Shown here: one piece after another, positions 25,010-35,423 of the stretch
How positions within the stretch are numbered: position 1 is the first letter of the stretch
How the letters are laid out: every line of letters begins with the position of its first letter
Source of the DNA: Grimontia celer
GTDB lineage: Bacteria > Pseudomonadota > Gammaproteobacteria > Enterobacterales > Vibrionaceae
Reading direction: 5' to 3'
Assembly: GCF_900055185.1 (NCBI RefSeq)
Contig: NZ_FIZX01000001.1
Span: 1,116,001-1,180,000 of the forward strand
DNA: 64,000 nucleotides
Program-made: the position numbers and the translations under genes
Notes under the pieces: generated by a model
What the model saw: the letters and a program-made list of their open reading frames with translations, nothing else
Databases searched by the model: none
Told to the model about the DNA's origin: nothing

Positions 25010-26332
25010 TTGTTAAGTTATAAGTTTTCGCGAGCCTTAGTCGCAATATTCGTTTTGCTCTTCTTTTCCGTAGCCACTGTGGTTTGGTTTTTTATCGGTG
25101 GCGCTCAATCGAGCTATGTTATTTCGCCCACAGAGTTTCAATTCCGCTACATCGATGACACGCCAATGGGAGGAAATACCAAGGGACGTGTGTATACCAA
25201 AGATGATGGCAGTGTGGCGTTAGAGTGTGAGCTTGGATCAGCCTACCGTTGGCCGTTCTGTGAAGTGGCAATTAGTTTAAGCCCAAGTGTTACCCACGGG
25301 ATAGATTTGGCGAATTATCACTCAATGGTCATAGAAGCAGCATACAAAGCGCCAGCGCCAGACCAACGTCTTCGTGTTTATCTGCGCAACTTCAATGACG
25401 CCTATTCGACAACCGAAGATCCGGTTTCCATGAAATTTAATGGCATTGAATACAATCCAACGGAAGAAATGTCTGAGATAGTACTTCCGCTCAATTCGTT
25501 TCAGGTGCTGTCATGGTGGATTTCCGATTTAGATATCCCTCTGGAGCATGCTGGGCCTGACATGAGCAATATTTCTCTCATAGAAATCGCCACAGGCAGT
25601 GCACCTACCATTGGGCAGCATGAATTGATCATTAAAAATATCAGATTTGAAGGAGTGATGGTCACTGAAGCGGGTTTGTTCCGTTCATTGACTTTTATCT
25701 GGCTAGCGACTGCGACAATCTTACTGGCGGTGAAGTACTTGCAGAGCCGTCGGGTTTATGATTTGGAAAGACGCCGTGCAAACAGATTGAAAGCCATCAA
25801 CACTGCGTTAAAACAGCAAAGTGAAACGCTGTCTATTATGGCGACTACCGATGCGCTAACCGGGCTTCGTAATCGTATGGACATTTATCCCGAGCTAGAA
25901 AAGGCGTTGGCGTCCACAGGCGGTAAAAACTGCACTGCGCTTTGTTTGGATATTGACCACTTTAAAAAAATCAATGATACCTATGGTCACGATATGGGTG
26001 ATCGATTGTTGATTTGTACAGCTGACGTTCTTCGCGACTCCGTGTCCACAAGCGATGTGATTATTCGTTGGGGGGGAGAAGAGTTTGTGATTTTCTGTCC
26101 AAACCGCAATCTGGCGCAAGCATCGTTTTTGGCAGAAAAAATCCGTGCGGCCTTCGAAACGACTGACTGGCCTCATGATGCTGAACTGTCATGCAGTGTT
26201 GGCGTTTCTTCGATGCGAGAGGGCAGTATTGCAGCGATGATAGCGGATGCTGATGACGCACTTTATCGGGCTAAACAGAATGGCCGTAACCGAGTCGAAG
26301 TTTTTGCTGAGTCGTTCATAGCGACTGTGTGA
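25010..26332 (+). CDS. Membrane-bound diguanylate cyclase (GGDEF)
   Basis: 440 residues from TTG 25010; no ATG is available upstream. Two membrane segments (~10-30 and ~225-243) flank a periplasmic beta-rich domain of ~190 residues. A short coiled coil (~245-275) leads to the GGDEF domain, whose active-site loop is RWGGEEF (353-359) and whose substrate motif is DIDHFKKINDTYGHDMGD. It should make cyclic di-GMP from two GTP. The position of the RxxD product-inhibition site reads S-T-S-D (346-349), so feedback inhibition through that site is probably lost. Confidence 0.88.
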   Translation: MLSYKFSRALVAIFVLLFFSVATVVWFFIGGAQSSYVISPTEFQFRYIDDTPMGGNTKGRVYTKDDGSVALECELGSAYRWPFCEVAISLSPSVTHGIDLANYHSMVIEAAYKAPAPDQRLRVYLRNFNDAYSTTEDPVSMKFNGIEYNPTEEMSEIVLPLNSFQVLSWWISDLDIPLEHAGPDMSNISLIEIATGSAPTIGQHELIIKNIRFEGVMVTEAGLFRSLTFIWLATATILLAVKYLQSRRVYDLERRRANRLKAINTALKQQSETLSIMATTDALTGLRNRMDIYPELEKALASTGGKNCTALCLDIDHFKKINDTYGHDMGDRLLICTADVLRDSVSTSDVIIRWGGEEFVIFCPNRNLAQASFLAEKIRAAFETTDWPHDAELSCSVGVSSMREGSIAAMIADADDALYRAKQNGRNRVEVFAESFIATV

Positions 26333-26350
26333 TTTAAAGCCTTAACAAAA

Positions 26351-26384
26351 ACAAAGAAGCCGCTGTGTAGCGGCTTCTTTGTTT
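26351..26384. terminator. Bidirectional terminator between the GGDEF gene and fabH2
   Basis: A perfect 14-bp stem (ACAAAGAAGCCGCT / AGCGGCTTCTTTGT) around GTGT, with A-rich and T-rich flanks. It serves both converging genes. TTGGGTATA follows directly. Confidence 0.9.
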
Positions 26385-26397
26385 GGGTATAAGAGAC

Positions 26398-27480
26398 TTA
26401 CTTTTCAGCGTTAGCTTTACAGAGTGCAATAGCCTCTTCAAGCAGACCCAACGCATTGGTTGCTGGTTCTGGAAGTGCAGCATCTGACTGACCAAGTGGA
26501 GTCACACGATCACCCCATCGCAGCACACCTGCACCCCAAGTTAGTCCTGCACCGAATGCTGCCATCAGAAGCGTGTTATTTGGCTGCACGCGACCTTCTT
26601 CAACCGCTTCACACAGTGCGATTGGAATGGTGGCAGCAGAGGTGTTGCCATACTTGTGAATGTTGATAAACGCTTTCTCAAGAGGGATCTTAGCGTGGTC
26701 ACACAAGGCTTCAATGATGCGCTTATTCGCTTGGTGCGGAATTACTACATTGATGTCTTCAGGCGTCATACTGGAACGTGAAAGTACAGTGCCTGCAGCC
26801 GAACCCATACCTTTTACTGCACGCTTGAAGATCTCGCGACCGACAAAGTTAAAGTCAAAATAACCGTTGTCTTGCTCAAAACGAGGCATCGCGGTACCAA
26901 ACTCCGGAATAGCCAGAACATCACGGCCTTCTGAGTCACAGCCAAGCTGAGCATCCAGGAGGCCAACTTCTTTGTCTGTTTTACTGAGAATCACAGCACC
27001 CGCACCATCACCGAAAAGCACTGCCGTATCGCGTTTGCTCCAGTCCAGATACCAGGTCAGGCGCTCAGCACCAATCACCAACGCATGTTGATAATTGCCT
27101 GACTGAATCATGCGGGTTGCGGTTTCTAATGAATACAGAAAGCCAGTACAAGCAGCGTTAAGATCAAAAGCTGCTGCTTTTTTAGCGCCTAATTCAAGCT
27201 GTACTTTAGAGGCAATGTTTGGAATGAGTGTGTCGGGAGAGCATGTGGCAACGATGATGAGGTCGAGATCTTTGCCTTCAATGCCCGCAGCAGCCAGCGC
27301 ATGTTTGCCAGCAACGGCAGCCATGTCTGATGTATTAACATGGCTGATTCTGCGAGCGCTGATGCCGGTTCTGCTTGAAATCCATTCGTCGGAGGTTTCG
27401 ATGAAGGTGCTGAGGTCGTTGTTAGTAAGTTCTGCCTGAGGTAAACATTTTCCCCAGCCAGTAATTTCTGCAAATGGCAT
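26398..27480 (-). CDS. fabH: 3-oxoacyl-ACP synthase III (KAS III), FabH2 type
   Basis: 360 residues from ATG 27480 ([10 protein letters not shown]). It condenses acetyl- or acyl-CoA with malonyl-ACP to start fatty-acid synthesis. The catalytic triad is Cys111 (NAACTGF), His249 (VIPHQAN) and Asn279 (KYGNTSA). It is about 40 residues longer than the usual 317-residue FabH because of a C-terminal extension after RWGD. It stands alone rather than in a fab cluster, as expected for the second KAS III of vibrios. No strong ribosome binding site is seen. Confidence 0.88.
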   Translation of the reverse strand: MPFAEITGWGKCLPQAELTNNDLSTFIETSDEWISSRTGISARRISHVNTSDMAAVAGKHALAAAGIEGKDLDLIIVATCSPDTLIPNIASKVQLELGAKKAAAFDLNAACTGFLYSLETATRMIQSGNYQHALVIGAERLTWYLDWSKRDTAVLFGDGAGAVILSKTDKEVGLLDAQLGCDSEGRDVLAIPEFGTAMPRFEQDNGYFDFNFVGREIFKRAVKGMGSAAGTVLSRSSMTPEDINVVIPHQANKRIIEALCDHAKIPLEKAFINIHKYGNTSAATIPIALCEAVEEGRVQPNNTLLMAAFGAGLTWGAGVLRWGDRVTPLGQSDAALPEPATNALGLLEEAIALCKANAEK

Positions 27481-27562
27481 GAGTTTCTCTTTTTCTCGTA
27501 ATAATGAAAGCAGTTTACTCCCGTTAAGGAGGTGAAACAAACAGGTGAAGCAGGGAAGTGAT

Positions 27563-27595
27563 TTAAAACAAGAAAGTGGCCCGAAGGCCACTTTT
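27563..27595 (-). terminator. Terminator of the DASS transporter gene
   Basis: On the minus strand the stem AAAGTGGCC / GGCCACTTT closes on a C(UUCG)G tetraloop and is followed by CTTGTTTT. Confidence 0.8.
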
Positions 27596-27629
27596 AGAGA
27601 AAGGTATTTGGGTTTGAATCGCTGTCGTA

Positions 27630-28949
27630 TTACCAAAATATCCAGGCGAAAAGAGCGAGCACTATGATGGCGACGACGTTCAAATAACTACCTGCACGCA
27701 TCATTTCTGACTGTTTGATATGACCCGAACCAAACACAATGGCATTAGGAGGGGTCGCGACCGGTAGCATAAATGCACAAGACGCAGCGACCGCAATAAG
27801 AGCAGACAGAATGACGGGAGATACGCCAAGTGCTTCTGCAACCGTTGCAAAGACAGGCACCAACAGGGCAGCGCTCGCAGTGTTACTTGCGAATTCAGTC
27901 AGGAATACAACGAAGGCCACCACTGTCAGTAGTGTGAAGAAAACGCCTGCACTTGAAAGGAAACCACTCAGAGATTCAGCAAGAAATACACTGGTTCCTG
28001 TTGCTTTCAGTACGTTGCTAAGTGTTAGACCACCACCGAACAGCAATAAGATGCCCCAGTCTGTTGTCTTCTCGATATCCTTCCATTTCACTACACGGCT
28101 CGCACCCAAAAGAACAATAGCGGTCAGCGCTACCAGTGAATCAAACTTGCTCAGGCCGCCCAACATTTGGTTAATAGGCTTGCTAAATATCCAGCAGAAA
28201 GCGGTGAAAGCAAAGATAGCCAGTGTTAAGCGACGGCCGTTTGTCCATTCGATGGGCTTGTGGTTGAGCTCAAATGTGTGGTTCAAGTTTGGCTTGGTTA
28301 GGAAATACAGCACAGCAATAGTCAGTGGAAGTAGTGTAAGGGTGATTGGCAAACCCAACTTCATCCAGTCTGCAAAGTTCAAATTCACTTCCGCCGCAGC
28401 GATGGCATTTGGTGGGCTGCCGACAATAGTCGCGATACCACCGATACTGGCGCAGTAAGCAATCCCAAGAAGAACGAAGACAAAAGTACCGCGTTCAGAC
28501 TTTGCGTTGACCTTGCTAAGAACGCCCAATACCAATGGCAGCATCATCGCTGTTGTTGCTGTGTTTGAAATCCACATGGAAAGGCCAGCAGTAACGCCAA
28601 ACAGCATCAAAACCGCGACGCTCATTCGGCCTTTAGCCATTAGAAGAACTTTATCAGCAATGGCTTGGTCAAGCTTCTGCACATGTAGAGCTGCTGCAAG
28701 CGCAAAACCGCCAAGGAAAAGGAAAATGATCGGGTTGGCGAAGTTTGCTAAAGCTGCAGGTGTTTTGAACACGCCCAATCCGACTGCTAACAAAGGCACA
28801 AGTAAGGCAGTAATGCTGACATGCAATGCCTCAGTGAGCCAAAGTACCGCAATGAATACCAGCATGGATAAGCCGATAACGACGTTTTCTTCAAAAGGTA
28901 AGACATTCATGAGAATGAAAAAGAGTGCAATGTCTGCAAGGAGGATCAT
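27630..28949 (-). CDS. DASS-family sodium:dicarboxylate (anion) symporter
   Basis: 439 residues with about 11 hydrophobic segments. The two Ser-Asn-Thr motifs that bind sodium and carboxylate in VcINDY-like carriers are present at 128-130 (ISNTAT) and 355-357 (ASNTAS), each in a re-entrant-hairpin context, together with GSPPNAIA and [10 protein letters not shown]. Likely substrates are succinate, malate or related dicarboxylates; exact specificity cannot be read. An in-frame stop just upstream fixes ATG 28949 as the start. maeA, which uses malate, is nearby on the same strand but not co-transcribed. Confidence 0.88.
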   Translation of the reverse strand: MILLADIALFFILMNVLPFEENVVIGLSMLVFIAVLWLTEALHVSITALLVPLLAVGLGVFKTPAALANFANPIIFLFLGGFALAAALHVQKLDQAIADKVLLMAKGRMSVAVLMLFGVTAGLSMWISNTATTAMMLPLVLGVLSKVNAKSERGTFVFVLLGIAYCASIGGIATIVGSPPNAIAAAEVNLNFADWMKLGLPITLTLLPLTIAVLYFLTKPNLNHTFELNHKPIEWTNGRRLTLAIFAFTAFCWIFSKPINQMLGGLSKFDSLVALTAIVLLGASRVVKWKDIEKTTDWGILLLFGGGLTLSNVLKATGTSVFLAESLSGFLSSAGVFFTLLTVVAFVVFLTEFASNTASAALLVPVFATVAEALGVSPVILSALIAVAASCAFMLPVATPPNAIVFGSGHIKQSEMMRAGSYLNVVAIIVLALFAWIFW

Positions 28950-29150
28950 GCTGTCATTTGGGCTTCCTTAATCTATGGGTAGGGCAACTTTCTTGTTTTG
29001 GTGGGTTCGTCTGATAGGACGTTCCCATAGTGAGCAATCCGCTCTTTGTGAGCCGCATTATTGCCGAAAGATCGAATAGATTTGAGAGGCGGAAGCCACA
29101 GGATTAACAAGATGTTGCGTGGATGTTTAAAACTGGGAGCTGATGATTTT

Positions 29151-29176
29151 GGAATGGGTGGAAACCGACCCATTCC
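29151..29176. repeat. Hairpin between sanA and the DASS gene
   Basis: GGAATGGGT / ACCCATTCC around 8 nt. Neither direction has a real T-tract, so its role as the sanA terminator is doubtful. Confidence 0.4.
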
Positions 29177-29203
29177 TTTAGGAACAGGGGTTACGCGGGG
29201 TGT

Positions 29204-29881
29204 CTAATTGTCAGAAAGTGTTTCGGTTGGAATGCTCTCTTTCGGTCCAAGGAACTTAGGTTGTTCGTTTAACACATAGATATCCAACACCGCTTTAACA
29301 CGTGCGAGTGTTTCTCGAGCTCGGATTTTCATGCCCGCTGTTCCACCAGGACTTGGAACAGCCAGGCAGATTGCATCGATGTCATAGTAGTCGGCAATGA
29401 AAAGGGCGCGTTCGCAGTGGAATGCTTGCGTAACTAGGGTGAATTCGTCTGCGTCAAATACTTTCTTCGCACGAATGATGGAGTCCAGCGTGCGAAAGCC
29501 AGCATAGTCGAGGAAAATGCGATCGTCAGGGATCCCTGCTTTCAGCAAGTCGCGCTTCATTGTCCAAGGCTCGTTGTATGAGCGATGTGCGTTGTCACCA
29601 CTGAGGAGCATCACGTCGACCTTGTTGTTGAGATACAGTTGCTGTGCAGCTTCGATTCGGTAGGTGTAATAGGGGTTGAGTGTTCTGCCAATGTATTTAC
29701 TGGTTCCCAGTACCAAACCGATATGTCGGTTTGGTGTATTGTCTACCGTTCTGTATATGCGGTCTTTTGCCTGGAACGTCACCCAGAAATCCATTGCTGC
29801 AATGGCAACAAGTGAGGCGACAACAACAGTAATGATTACAAAAGACGCTTTACGCAATGACATCACAGTAAGGGGAAACAA
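29204..29881 (-). CDS. sanA: SanA-like DUF218 membrane protein (ElyC/SanA/YdcF family)
   Basis: 225 residues. One N-terminal membrane segment (~12-33) is followed by a periplasmic DUF218 domain with GLVLGTSKYIGRTLNPYYTYRIEAA and VMLLSGDN, closely following E. coli SanA. SanA affects envelope permeability, and its loss increases vancomycin sensitivity at high temperature; the biochemical activity is not established. ATG 29881 and ATG 29863 are both possible starts. It ends in a region with a hairpin but no clear terminator. Confidence 0.85.
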   Translation of the reverse strand: MFPLTVMSLRKASFVIITVVVASLVAIAAMDFWVTFQAKDRIYRTVDNTPNRHIGLVLGTSKYIGRTLNPYYTYRIEAAQQLYLNNKVDVMLLSGDNAHRSYNEPWTMKRDLLKAGIPDDRIFLDYAGFRTLDSIIRAKKVFDADEFTLVTQAFHCERALFIADYYDIDAICLAVPSPGGTAGMKIRARETLARVKAVLDIYVLNEQPKFLGPKESIPTETLSDN

Positions 29882-29924
29882 ATATCAGCGGAAGAAACAG
29901 CAGGTTAAACCAAATCGTGGGAAA

Positions 29925-29960
29925 TAACAAAAACAACCTCCGCAAAAGCGGAGGTTGTTT
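29925..29960 (-). terminator. maeA terminator
   Basis: A 13-bp perfect stem AAACAACCTCCGC / GCGGAGGTTGTTT with a 4-nt loop, followed on the minus strand by TTGTTATTT. Confidence 0.85.
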
Positions 29961-29972
29961 CAAGGCGTGAGA

Positions 29973-31664
29973 TTAGAATGATGTACGTTTGTACTGACGA
30001 TACTTAGGTTGCCAGAAAATTGCATCGATACGCTCTTGCAACGCATCCTCCGCCAACTCGAGTGCAACACCTTGTTCAATTGCTTTCTTAGCAACAGCCA
30101 GCGCGATATGACGTGACACTGAATGAATCTCTTCAAGTGCAGGAAGTAGAGGGCCACGACCAAACTTCGCCAGCGGCGAACACTCTGCGAGTGCGCGGCT
30201 TGATTCCATCAACATTTCATCAGTGACGCGCTTGGCTTCAACAGCAAGTACGCCCAAACCAATGCCCGGGAAGATATAGCTGTTATTGCATTGCGCAATC
30301 GTGAAGGTCTTGCCACCGTCCAGAACCACGGGTTCGAATGGGCTGCCAGTCGCAACAAGCGCTTCACCGTTAGTCCAACGTAGGATATCAAACGGCGTAG
30401 CTTCTACGCGGCTTGTTGGGTTGGACAATGGGAATACGATTGGGCGTTCGCAATTGGCATGCATCGCCTTAATCACTTCTTCACTGAACAGACCTGGCGC
30501 ACCGGATACACCAATCAGAACGGTTGGTTTCGCGTTTTGAACGACATCCAAAAGTGAAACGTTTTGGTCTTGCAGTTCCCAATCATTGATGGCCGAAGAC
30601 TTTTGTACCAGTTTTTGTTGGAAGTCGAGAAGGTTTGGCATGGAGTCCAACAACAGGCCCCAACGGTCGACCATGAACACACGCTCGCGAGCTTCTTTGT
30701 CGGTAATACCTTCTGACACCATTTGCGCGATGATGGCTTCCGCAATGCCACAGCCTGCAGAACCTGCACCCAAGAAGGTAATGCGCTGCTCTGCGAGGGT
30801 TGTGCCTGCTGCTTTACAAGCGGCGATCAGTGAACCAACGGTAACAGCAGCAGTGCCCTGAATATCATCATTGAAGCAACATACGCGGTCTTTATAGCGC
30901 TCAAGAATAGGCATCGCGTTTTTCTGCGCGAAATCCTCAAATTGAATCAGCGCATCAGGCCAGCGGCGCTGAACTGCCTGGATAAACTCTTCGATGAAGT
31001 CGTCGTAATCCTGACCAGTCACACGGGTATGACGCCAGCCCATGTACATTGGGTCAGAAAGTCGCTGCGGGTTATTGGTGCCAACATCCAGCACGATCGG
31101 AAGCGTATAAGCCGGGCTGATACCACCACACGCGGTATATAGCGCCAGTTTACCGATTGGAATGCCCATGCCGCCGATACCTTGGTCACCAAGACCCAAA
31201 ATTCGTTCACCGTCTGTGACAACAATAACTTTCACGTTGTGTCGTGACGCGTTGTTAAGCATGTCATCAATGCGGTAGCGGTTTGGATATGAAATGAACA
31301 AACCACGGCCACGACGATAGATTTCAGAGAAGTTTTCACATGCTGCACCAACCGTAGGGGTGTAGATGATAGGCATCATCTCAGAGATGTGATTGTTTAC
31401 CAGTCGGTAGAACAGGGTTTCGTTAGTGTCCTGGATATTGCGCAGGTAGATATGCTTGTCCATATCGTTTTCGAAACGCAGGTATTGCTTATAGGCGCGT
31501 TCAGCCTGCTCTTCGATAGACTCAATAGCTTCCGGTAAAAGGCCTTCAAGGTTAAAGAACATGCGTTCTTCGACAGAAAATGCACTTCCTTTGTTCAGAA
31601 GGGGCGTTTCGAGCAATGCTGGGCCCGCGTAAGGAATGTAGAGAGGACGTTTTTGATTATGCAT
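29973..31664 (-). CDS. maeA: NAD-dependent malic enzyme
   Basis: 563 residues from ATG 31664 ([21 protein letters not shown]), aligning from the start with E. coli MaeA. It decarboxylates malate to pyruvate with reduction of NAD. It contains [18 protein letters not shown], the substrate motif [16 protein letters not shown], the metal site [11 protein letters not shown], the nucleotide fold [13 protein letters not shown] and the C-terminal ATGSPFEPV. The length matches the E. coli enzyme (565 residues). The longer open frame to 31808 is not supported. Confidence 0.93.
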   Translation of the reverse strand: MHNQKRPLYIPYAGPALLETPLLNKGSAFSVEERMFFNLEGLLPEAIESIEEQAERAYKQYLRFENDMDKHIYLRNIQDTNETLFYRLVNNHISEMMPIIYTPTVGAACENFSEIYRRGRGLFISYPNRYRIDDMLNNASRHNVKVIVVTDGERILGLGDQGIGGMGIPIGKLALYTACGGISPAYTLPIVLDVGTNNPQRLSDPMYMGWRHTRVTGQDYDDFIEEFIQAVQRRWPDALIQFEDFAQKNAMPILERYKDRVCCFNDDIQGTAAVTVGSLIAACKAAGTTLAEQRITFLGAGSAGCGIAEAIIAQMVSEGITDKEARERVFMVDRWGLLLDSMPNLLDFQQKLVQKSSAINDWELQDQNVSLLDVVQNAKPTVLIGVSGAPGLFSEEVIKAMHANCERPIVFPLSNPTSRVEATPFDILRWTNGEALVATGSPFEPVVLDGGKTFTIAQCNNSYIFPGIGLGVLAVEAKRVTDEMLMESSRALAECSPLAKFGRGPLLPALEEIHSVSRHIALAVAKKAIEQGVALELAEDALQERIDAIFWQPKYRQYKRTSF

Positions 31665-31881
31665 GGAGAGACAACTCTGTTCTTTCAGAATGTAATTAAT
31701 ACTAAAGTATAAGGCGTCAAAGTGTAGTGTCGTTAACCTTTGGTATTCAAGTGCATTTTGTTTTAAACGAGCTACCGAGCAGGAAAAGGTGAGGTGGTGC
31801 GAGCACAAGGGGTGGAAAACGACACATACACATAAACACTAGGGTACACTCTCAACAAACCAGAAATACATATCAAAAGTC

Positions 31882-34233
31882 ATGACCGACGGACAAAATC
31901 TCACGCTGCCTATCGACAGCATTCAGCAAGACGTTGAACAAATCCTCTTCGAATCCAACTTAATTGTTCAGGCCGATACAGGAACAGGTAAATCGACGCG
32001 GCTACCAGTTTGGGCCGCCAAGATGGGTCGTGTGTTAGTGATTGAACCCAGACGTGTTGCTTGTACAACCTTAGCAGGGTTTGTTGCAGAAACGCTCGAA
32101 AGCGAGGTAGGTGAGCGGGTTGGCTACGCCATAAAGTTTGATTACCGCTTTTCTGACGATTCGGAGGTGGTGTTTGCCACACCAGGTGTTGTGTTGCGCT
32201 GGTTCAGCGAGGACAAACTGAAAGGCTTCGATGTGGTGATGATTGATGAGTTTCATGAACGCCGGGCAGAGACGGATTTACTCGCCGCATTGTTGGTAAA
32301 GCAAGATCATCATCGTTTGATCGTCACTTCAGCCACGTTGGATAACCAGCGATTGGAAGCCTATTTCAATGCCAAAGCGATCATCGCAAATGCCAAGAGT
32401 TACGGTGTCACTACCGTTCATCATTCTAGAGACTCTCAGCATATGCCCTCAGGTAGGTCGATTGAAGATAGGGTTAAACCTGTTGTGGAACAAGCATTGG
32501 CACGAGGTGGTGATGTGTTGGTCTTCCTGCCAGGGAAGAAAGAAATTAGCCAGTGCCAGTCAATGTTAAAATCGCTGGAAGCGGAGGTGATTCCTCTTCA
32601 CGCTTCAGTGTCTGATTTTGATAGATACCGCGCTTTACACCAGTCAGATAACCAACGTGTGGTACTAGCGACCAACGTAGCCGAAACCTCGCTCACCATT
32701 CCAGGGATTGTCACCGTTGTCGATTCGGGCATGGAACGTCGTACTCATCAAAGAAACGGTCGTACAGCTCTGGCACTGCATGCAATATCGAAAGCCAGTG
32801 CTAAACAGCGAGCTGGGCGTGCAGGACGAATTTCAGCGGGATATTGTGAACGGCTCTTCGGGGAACATGCACCTTTAGAAGCTTTCACTCCACCAGAACT
32901 TGAAAGGGAAGATCTAACAGAAACCATGTTAGCAGCTGCATGTTGTGGTTATGTTCTGGAACAACTGCCATTCCTATCAAACCTTCCAGAGAAATCATTG
33001 AACATAGCGAAGGCGCGACTCTCAGAAATGGGGGCTCTAGATGAACAAGGCGCAGTCACTGAACATGGCAAGCGCCTGTATCCGTTGCCGATTGATAGTA
33101 TTTTCGCTCACCTGATTTCGGGAATGGATACAAAATCAAACACCGAAGCCATGGTAGATCTTGCAGCAGTGCTTCAAACACCAATGACAGTGTGGAAGCG
33201 CAAAGGCGGTGAGCTTGCCTTAGACAATTACCAAAGATGGAATGTTCTTTCCTGTGACGTTGTCACATCAGTTGCAGTACTTCGTGGTGAGCAACCCACT
33301 GAAATTATTGATGTTGATGAATTGGCCCTCGAAGAAGCGAGGAAATTGTCATCATCTATCCGTGAAGCGTTGGAATTACCCGACTGGGACGTTGCCAGCC
33401 GATTTTCACGCGAAGCATTCCTGAAAAGCGTCCTGTCAGTTGCTCCCGAGCTTGCTTATGTACGCCGCGAAAAACGTCAACAAGCGTTTGGCAATGGCTT
33501 CAACGAAGTTACTTTGAGTCGCGATAGTGATTTTCCTGCAAAGCCTCAGTCGGCGATTGTCTTCGACCAGTTTCACCTGGCAGGCCGAGGCGTGAAGCAA
33601 ACTACCTCATACGCAACATGTATGGCTCCTGTTTCCTTTGCTTGGCTTGTTGACGCTGGGTTAGGAGAAGAGTCCATTTCTGAATTCGATGACAGTGATG
33701 GCGTAGTGGTCGACGTTATTGAACGGATCTACGCGGGACGGGTAATTGGTGAATACAGACAAGCGGCGAAAGGAGAGAGCCTTATTCGGGCGTTGGCCAC
33801 ACAAATCATTAATGGTGAACTTTTAAAAGGCACCGGTGAGCGCCTTGTGAGAGAAGTAAAGTACTGGAATCTTTATCAGTCTTTAGAAGATGCCGCGAAA
33901 AGTACCGAGGTTGATGTATTAGCCTGGCTTGAGCAAGCTCTGCAGGATTTGGGTGTGGAAGCCGCAGAAGATTTAGAGTTGATCGAGGGCGACGACTTTG
34001 TCTTTGATGGTATTCCGTCTTGGGAGTTTGATGATTTTGCAGAAAAGTACCCGCTAGAGCTGAATTTGGCCGAGTTAAAGCTGGATGTGGAATACCAAAA
34101 AGGGAAGCGCACTGTGGTTGTGCACCACGCTGGCGGTAATAGAAAAGATGGCCCCAAGCGTTGGGAGTTACCATCATGGTCTGGGTGGAAAGTTCAGTAC
34201 AAGAAAGCCAGTCGCGTGATTGACGTGAGATGA
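31882..34233 (+). CDS. DEAH-type ATP-dependent RNA helicase, HrpB-like
   Basis: 783 residues. Motif I is ADTGTGKST (31-39), motif Ia IEPRRVA, motif II DEFHER (122-127), motif III SAT (150-152), motif V ATNVAETSLTIPG and motif VI QRAGRAGR. A helical C-terminal extension follows, then a HrpB-like end rich in aromatic and charged residues. The exact motif II DEFH matches HrpB rather than HrpA, and the length is close to HrpB, though similarity outside the motor core looks low. The cellular role of HrpB proteins is not well defined. The gene is monocistronic. Confidence 0.8.
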   Translation: MTDGQNLTLPIDSIQQDVEQILFESNLIVQADTGTGKSTRLPVWAAKMGRVLVIEPRRVACTTLAGFVAETLESEVGERVGYAIKFDYRFSDDSEVVFATPGVVLRWFSEDKLKGFDVVMIDEFHERRAETDLLAALLVKQDHHRLIVTSATLDNQRLEAYFNAKAIIANAKSYGVTTVHHSRDSQHMPSGRSIEDRVKPVVEQALARGGDVLVFLPGKKEISQCQSMLKSLEAEVIPLHASVSDFDRYRALHQSDNQRVVLATNVAETSLTIPGIVTVVDSGMERRTHQRNGRTALALHAISKASAKQRAGRAGRISAGYCERLFGEHAPLEAFTPPELEREDLTETMLAAACCGYVLEQLPFLSNLPEKSLNIAKARLSEMGALDEQGAVTEHGKRLYPLPIDSIFAHLISGMDTKSNTEAMVDLAAVLQTPMTVWKRKGGELALDNYQRWNVLSCDVVTSVAVLRGEQPTEIIDVDELALEEARKLSSSIREALELPDWDVASRFSREAFLKSVLSVAPELAYVRREKRQQAFGNGFNEVTLSRDSDFPAKPQSAIVFDQFHLAGRGVKQTTSYATCMAPVSFAWLVDAGLGEESISEFDDSDGVVVDVIERIYAGRVIGEYRQAAKGESLIRALATQIINGELLKGTGERLVREVKYWNLYQSLEDAAKSTEVDVLAWLEQALQDLGVEAAEDLELIEGDDFVFDGIPSWEFDDFAEKYPLELNLAELKLDVEYQKGKRTVVVHHAGGNRKDGPKRWELPSWSGWKVQYKKASRVIDVR

Positions 34234-34252
34234 AATTTTGATCCTCAGAAAG

Positions 34253-34283
34253 AGGCCAACAATTGGCACTGGCCTATTTCTTT
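34253..34283 (+). terminator. Possible helicase-gene terminator
   Basis: AGGCCA / TGGCCT (or the alternative GCCAA / TTGGC) followed by ATTTCTTT. The stem is weak. Confidence 0.4.
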
Positions 34284-34288
34284 AGGTC

Positions 34289-34822
34289 TTATCTCACACG
34301 TTTGAAGTGAGATTTGACCATGGCGTTAATCAGCACTTCACTCTTTACCAGTTCAAATTGCTGGCGATGTTCCAAATCGCCAAACAGCTTGGCGCCGCCG
34401 CCTAGCAATACCGGAATTTGGGTGATTATTAGCTCATCAATTAAATCCTCTGACATGAAGCTTTGCACCGTCTTACCACCATCGATATAGAGATTCTTGA
34501 ATCCTTGCTCATTAAGATTTTTAAGGATCTCTGACAGGTCCCCTGAAACCAAAGAGGCTTTATCTTTGTGGGAGTCAGGGATTTGATTCATGGTATTACT
34601 GAGAACGAACACTGGCTTGGCATAGGGCCAGTCACAGTCAAACCCCAGTACTGTTTCAAAGGTGGTTCTGCCCATCACCAGCCCATCAATGCCAGACATA
34701 AACTCGGCCCAGCCGAAATCTGACTGGTCTGGGTTTGGAATGCTGTGCAGCCAATCCAAACCACCATCTTTATCTGCAATGTAACCATCTAAACTGGTTG
34801 CGATATATACGATATTTGACAT
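34289..34822 (-). CDS. RibD C-terminal / dihydrofolate reductase-like family protein
   Basis: 177 residues from ATG 34822, with GGAGAC upstream; the frame is open to 34849. It contains SLDGYIADKDGGLDWL, GLVMGRTTFE, LYIDGGKTVQSF and LLGGGAKLFG, all standard blocks of the DHFR-like RibD C-terminal (YyaP/YwjB) family that binds NADPH. True reductase substrates of this family are mostly unknown. It stands alone, convergent with the helicase gene. Confidence 0.85.
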   Translation of the reverse strand: MSNIVYIATSLDGYIADKDGGLDWLHSIPNPDQSDFGWAEFMSGIDGLVMGRTTFETVLGFDCDWPYAKPVFVLSNTMNQIPDSHKDKASLVSGDLSEILKNLNEQGFKNLYIDGGKTVQSFMSEDLIDELIITQIPVLLGGGAKLFGDLEHRQQFELVKSEVLINAMVKSHFKRVR

Positions 34823-34838
34823 GGGGTCTCCAAAGAAA

Positions 34839-34873
34839 CAAAAAGCCATTTACCGGGTGGCAAATGGCTTTTC
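34839..34873 (-). terminator. yajQ terminator
   Basis: AAAAGCCATTT / AAATGGCTTTT with a 10-nt loop; the minus-strand transcript continues in TGTTTC. Confidence 0.8.
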
Positions 34874-34890
34874 TCGCTCATTAGGTGTAA

Positions 34891-35373
34891 TTAGTCGCGG
34901 AAGTTATCGAACTGGAAAGGTTGACCCAAGTCCGCTTCACGCACTGCTTGCATTGCGGCTTGAAGGTCATCTCGCTTCTTACCGGTGACACGAAGTTTTT
35001 CACCTTGGATCTGAGCCTGAACTTTGATTTTGGCTTCTTTAATCAGTTTAACGATTTTCTTGGCAACATCGGCTTCGATGCCGTTTTTAAAATGCACATC
35101 ACTAAAGAAAGTCTTGCCGGAGTGAACCATGTCTTTTGGTTCCATCGCTCGCGCATCAACACCACGTTTAGCGAGGTTTCCGCGCAGGATGTCCATCATC
35201 TGATTAACCTGAAAATCTGACTCAGCAGCAACTTTCACGACTTCTTTATTGAGTTCGAAGCTGGCTTCAACGTTGCGGAAGTCAAAGCGGGTAGACAGTT
35301 CACGCTTCGCGTTGTCTACGGCGTTTTTCAGCTCTACGGTATCGATTTCTGAGACGATATCAAAAGAAGGCAT
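34891..35373 (-). CDS. yajQ: YajQ family nucleotide-binding protein
   Basis: 160 residues, full family length. It opens [22 protein letters not shown] and ends [11 protein letters not shown], both hallmark blocks of YajQ, a two-domain alpha/beta protein. Family members bind nucleotides, and one (XC_3703 of Xanthomonas) binds cyclic di-GMP; whether this one does is open. ATG 35373 has AGGAAAT upstream. Confidence 0.93.
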   Translation of the reverse strand: MPSFDIVSEIDTVELKNAVDNAKRELSTRFDFRNVEASFELNKEVVKVAAESDFQVNQMMDILRGNLAKRGVDARAMEPKDMVHSGKTFFSDVHFKNGIEADVAKKIVKLIKEAKIKVQAQIQGEKLRVTGKKRDDLQAAMQAVREADLGQPFQFDNFRD

Positions 35374-35423
35374 AGTAATTTCCTGATATTTAACTGAAGT
35401 TCGAGCTTATCACACAGACTTGT

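Noticed and set aside
27481-27636. 52-residue N-terminal extension of FabH2
   Set aside because: It crosses the upstream hairpin terminator and has no counterpart in KAS III proteins.
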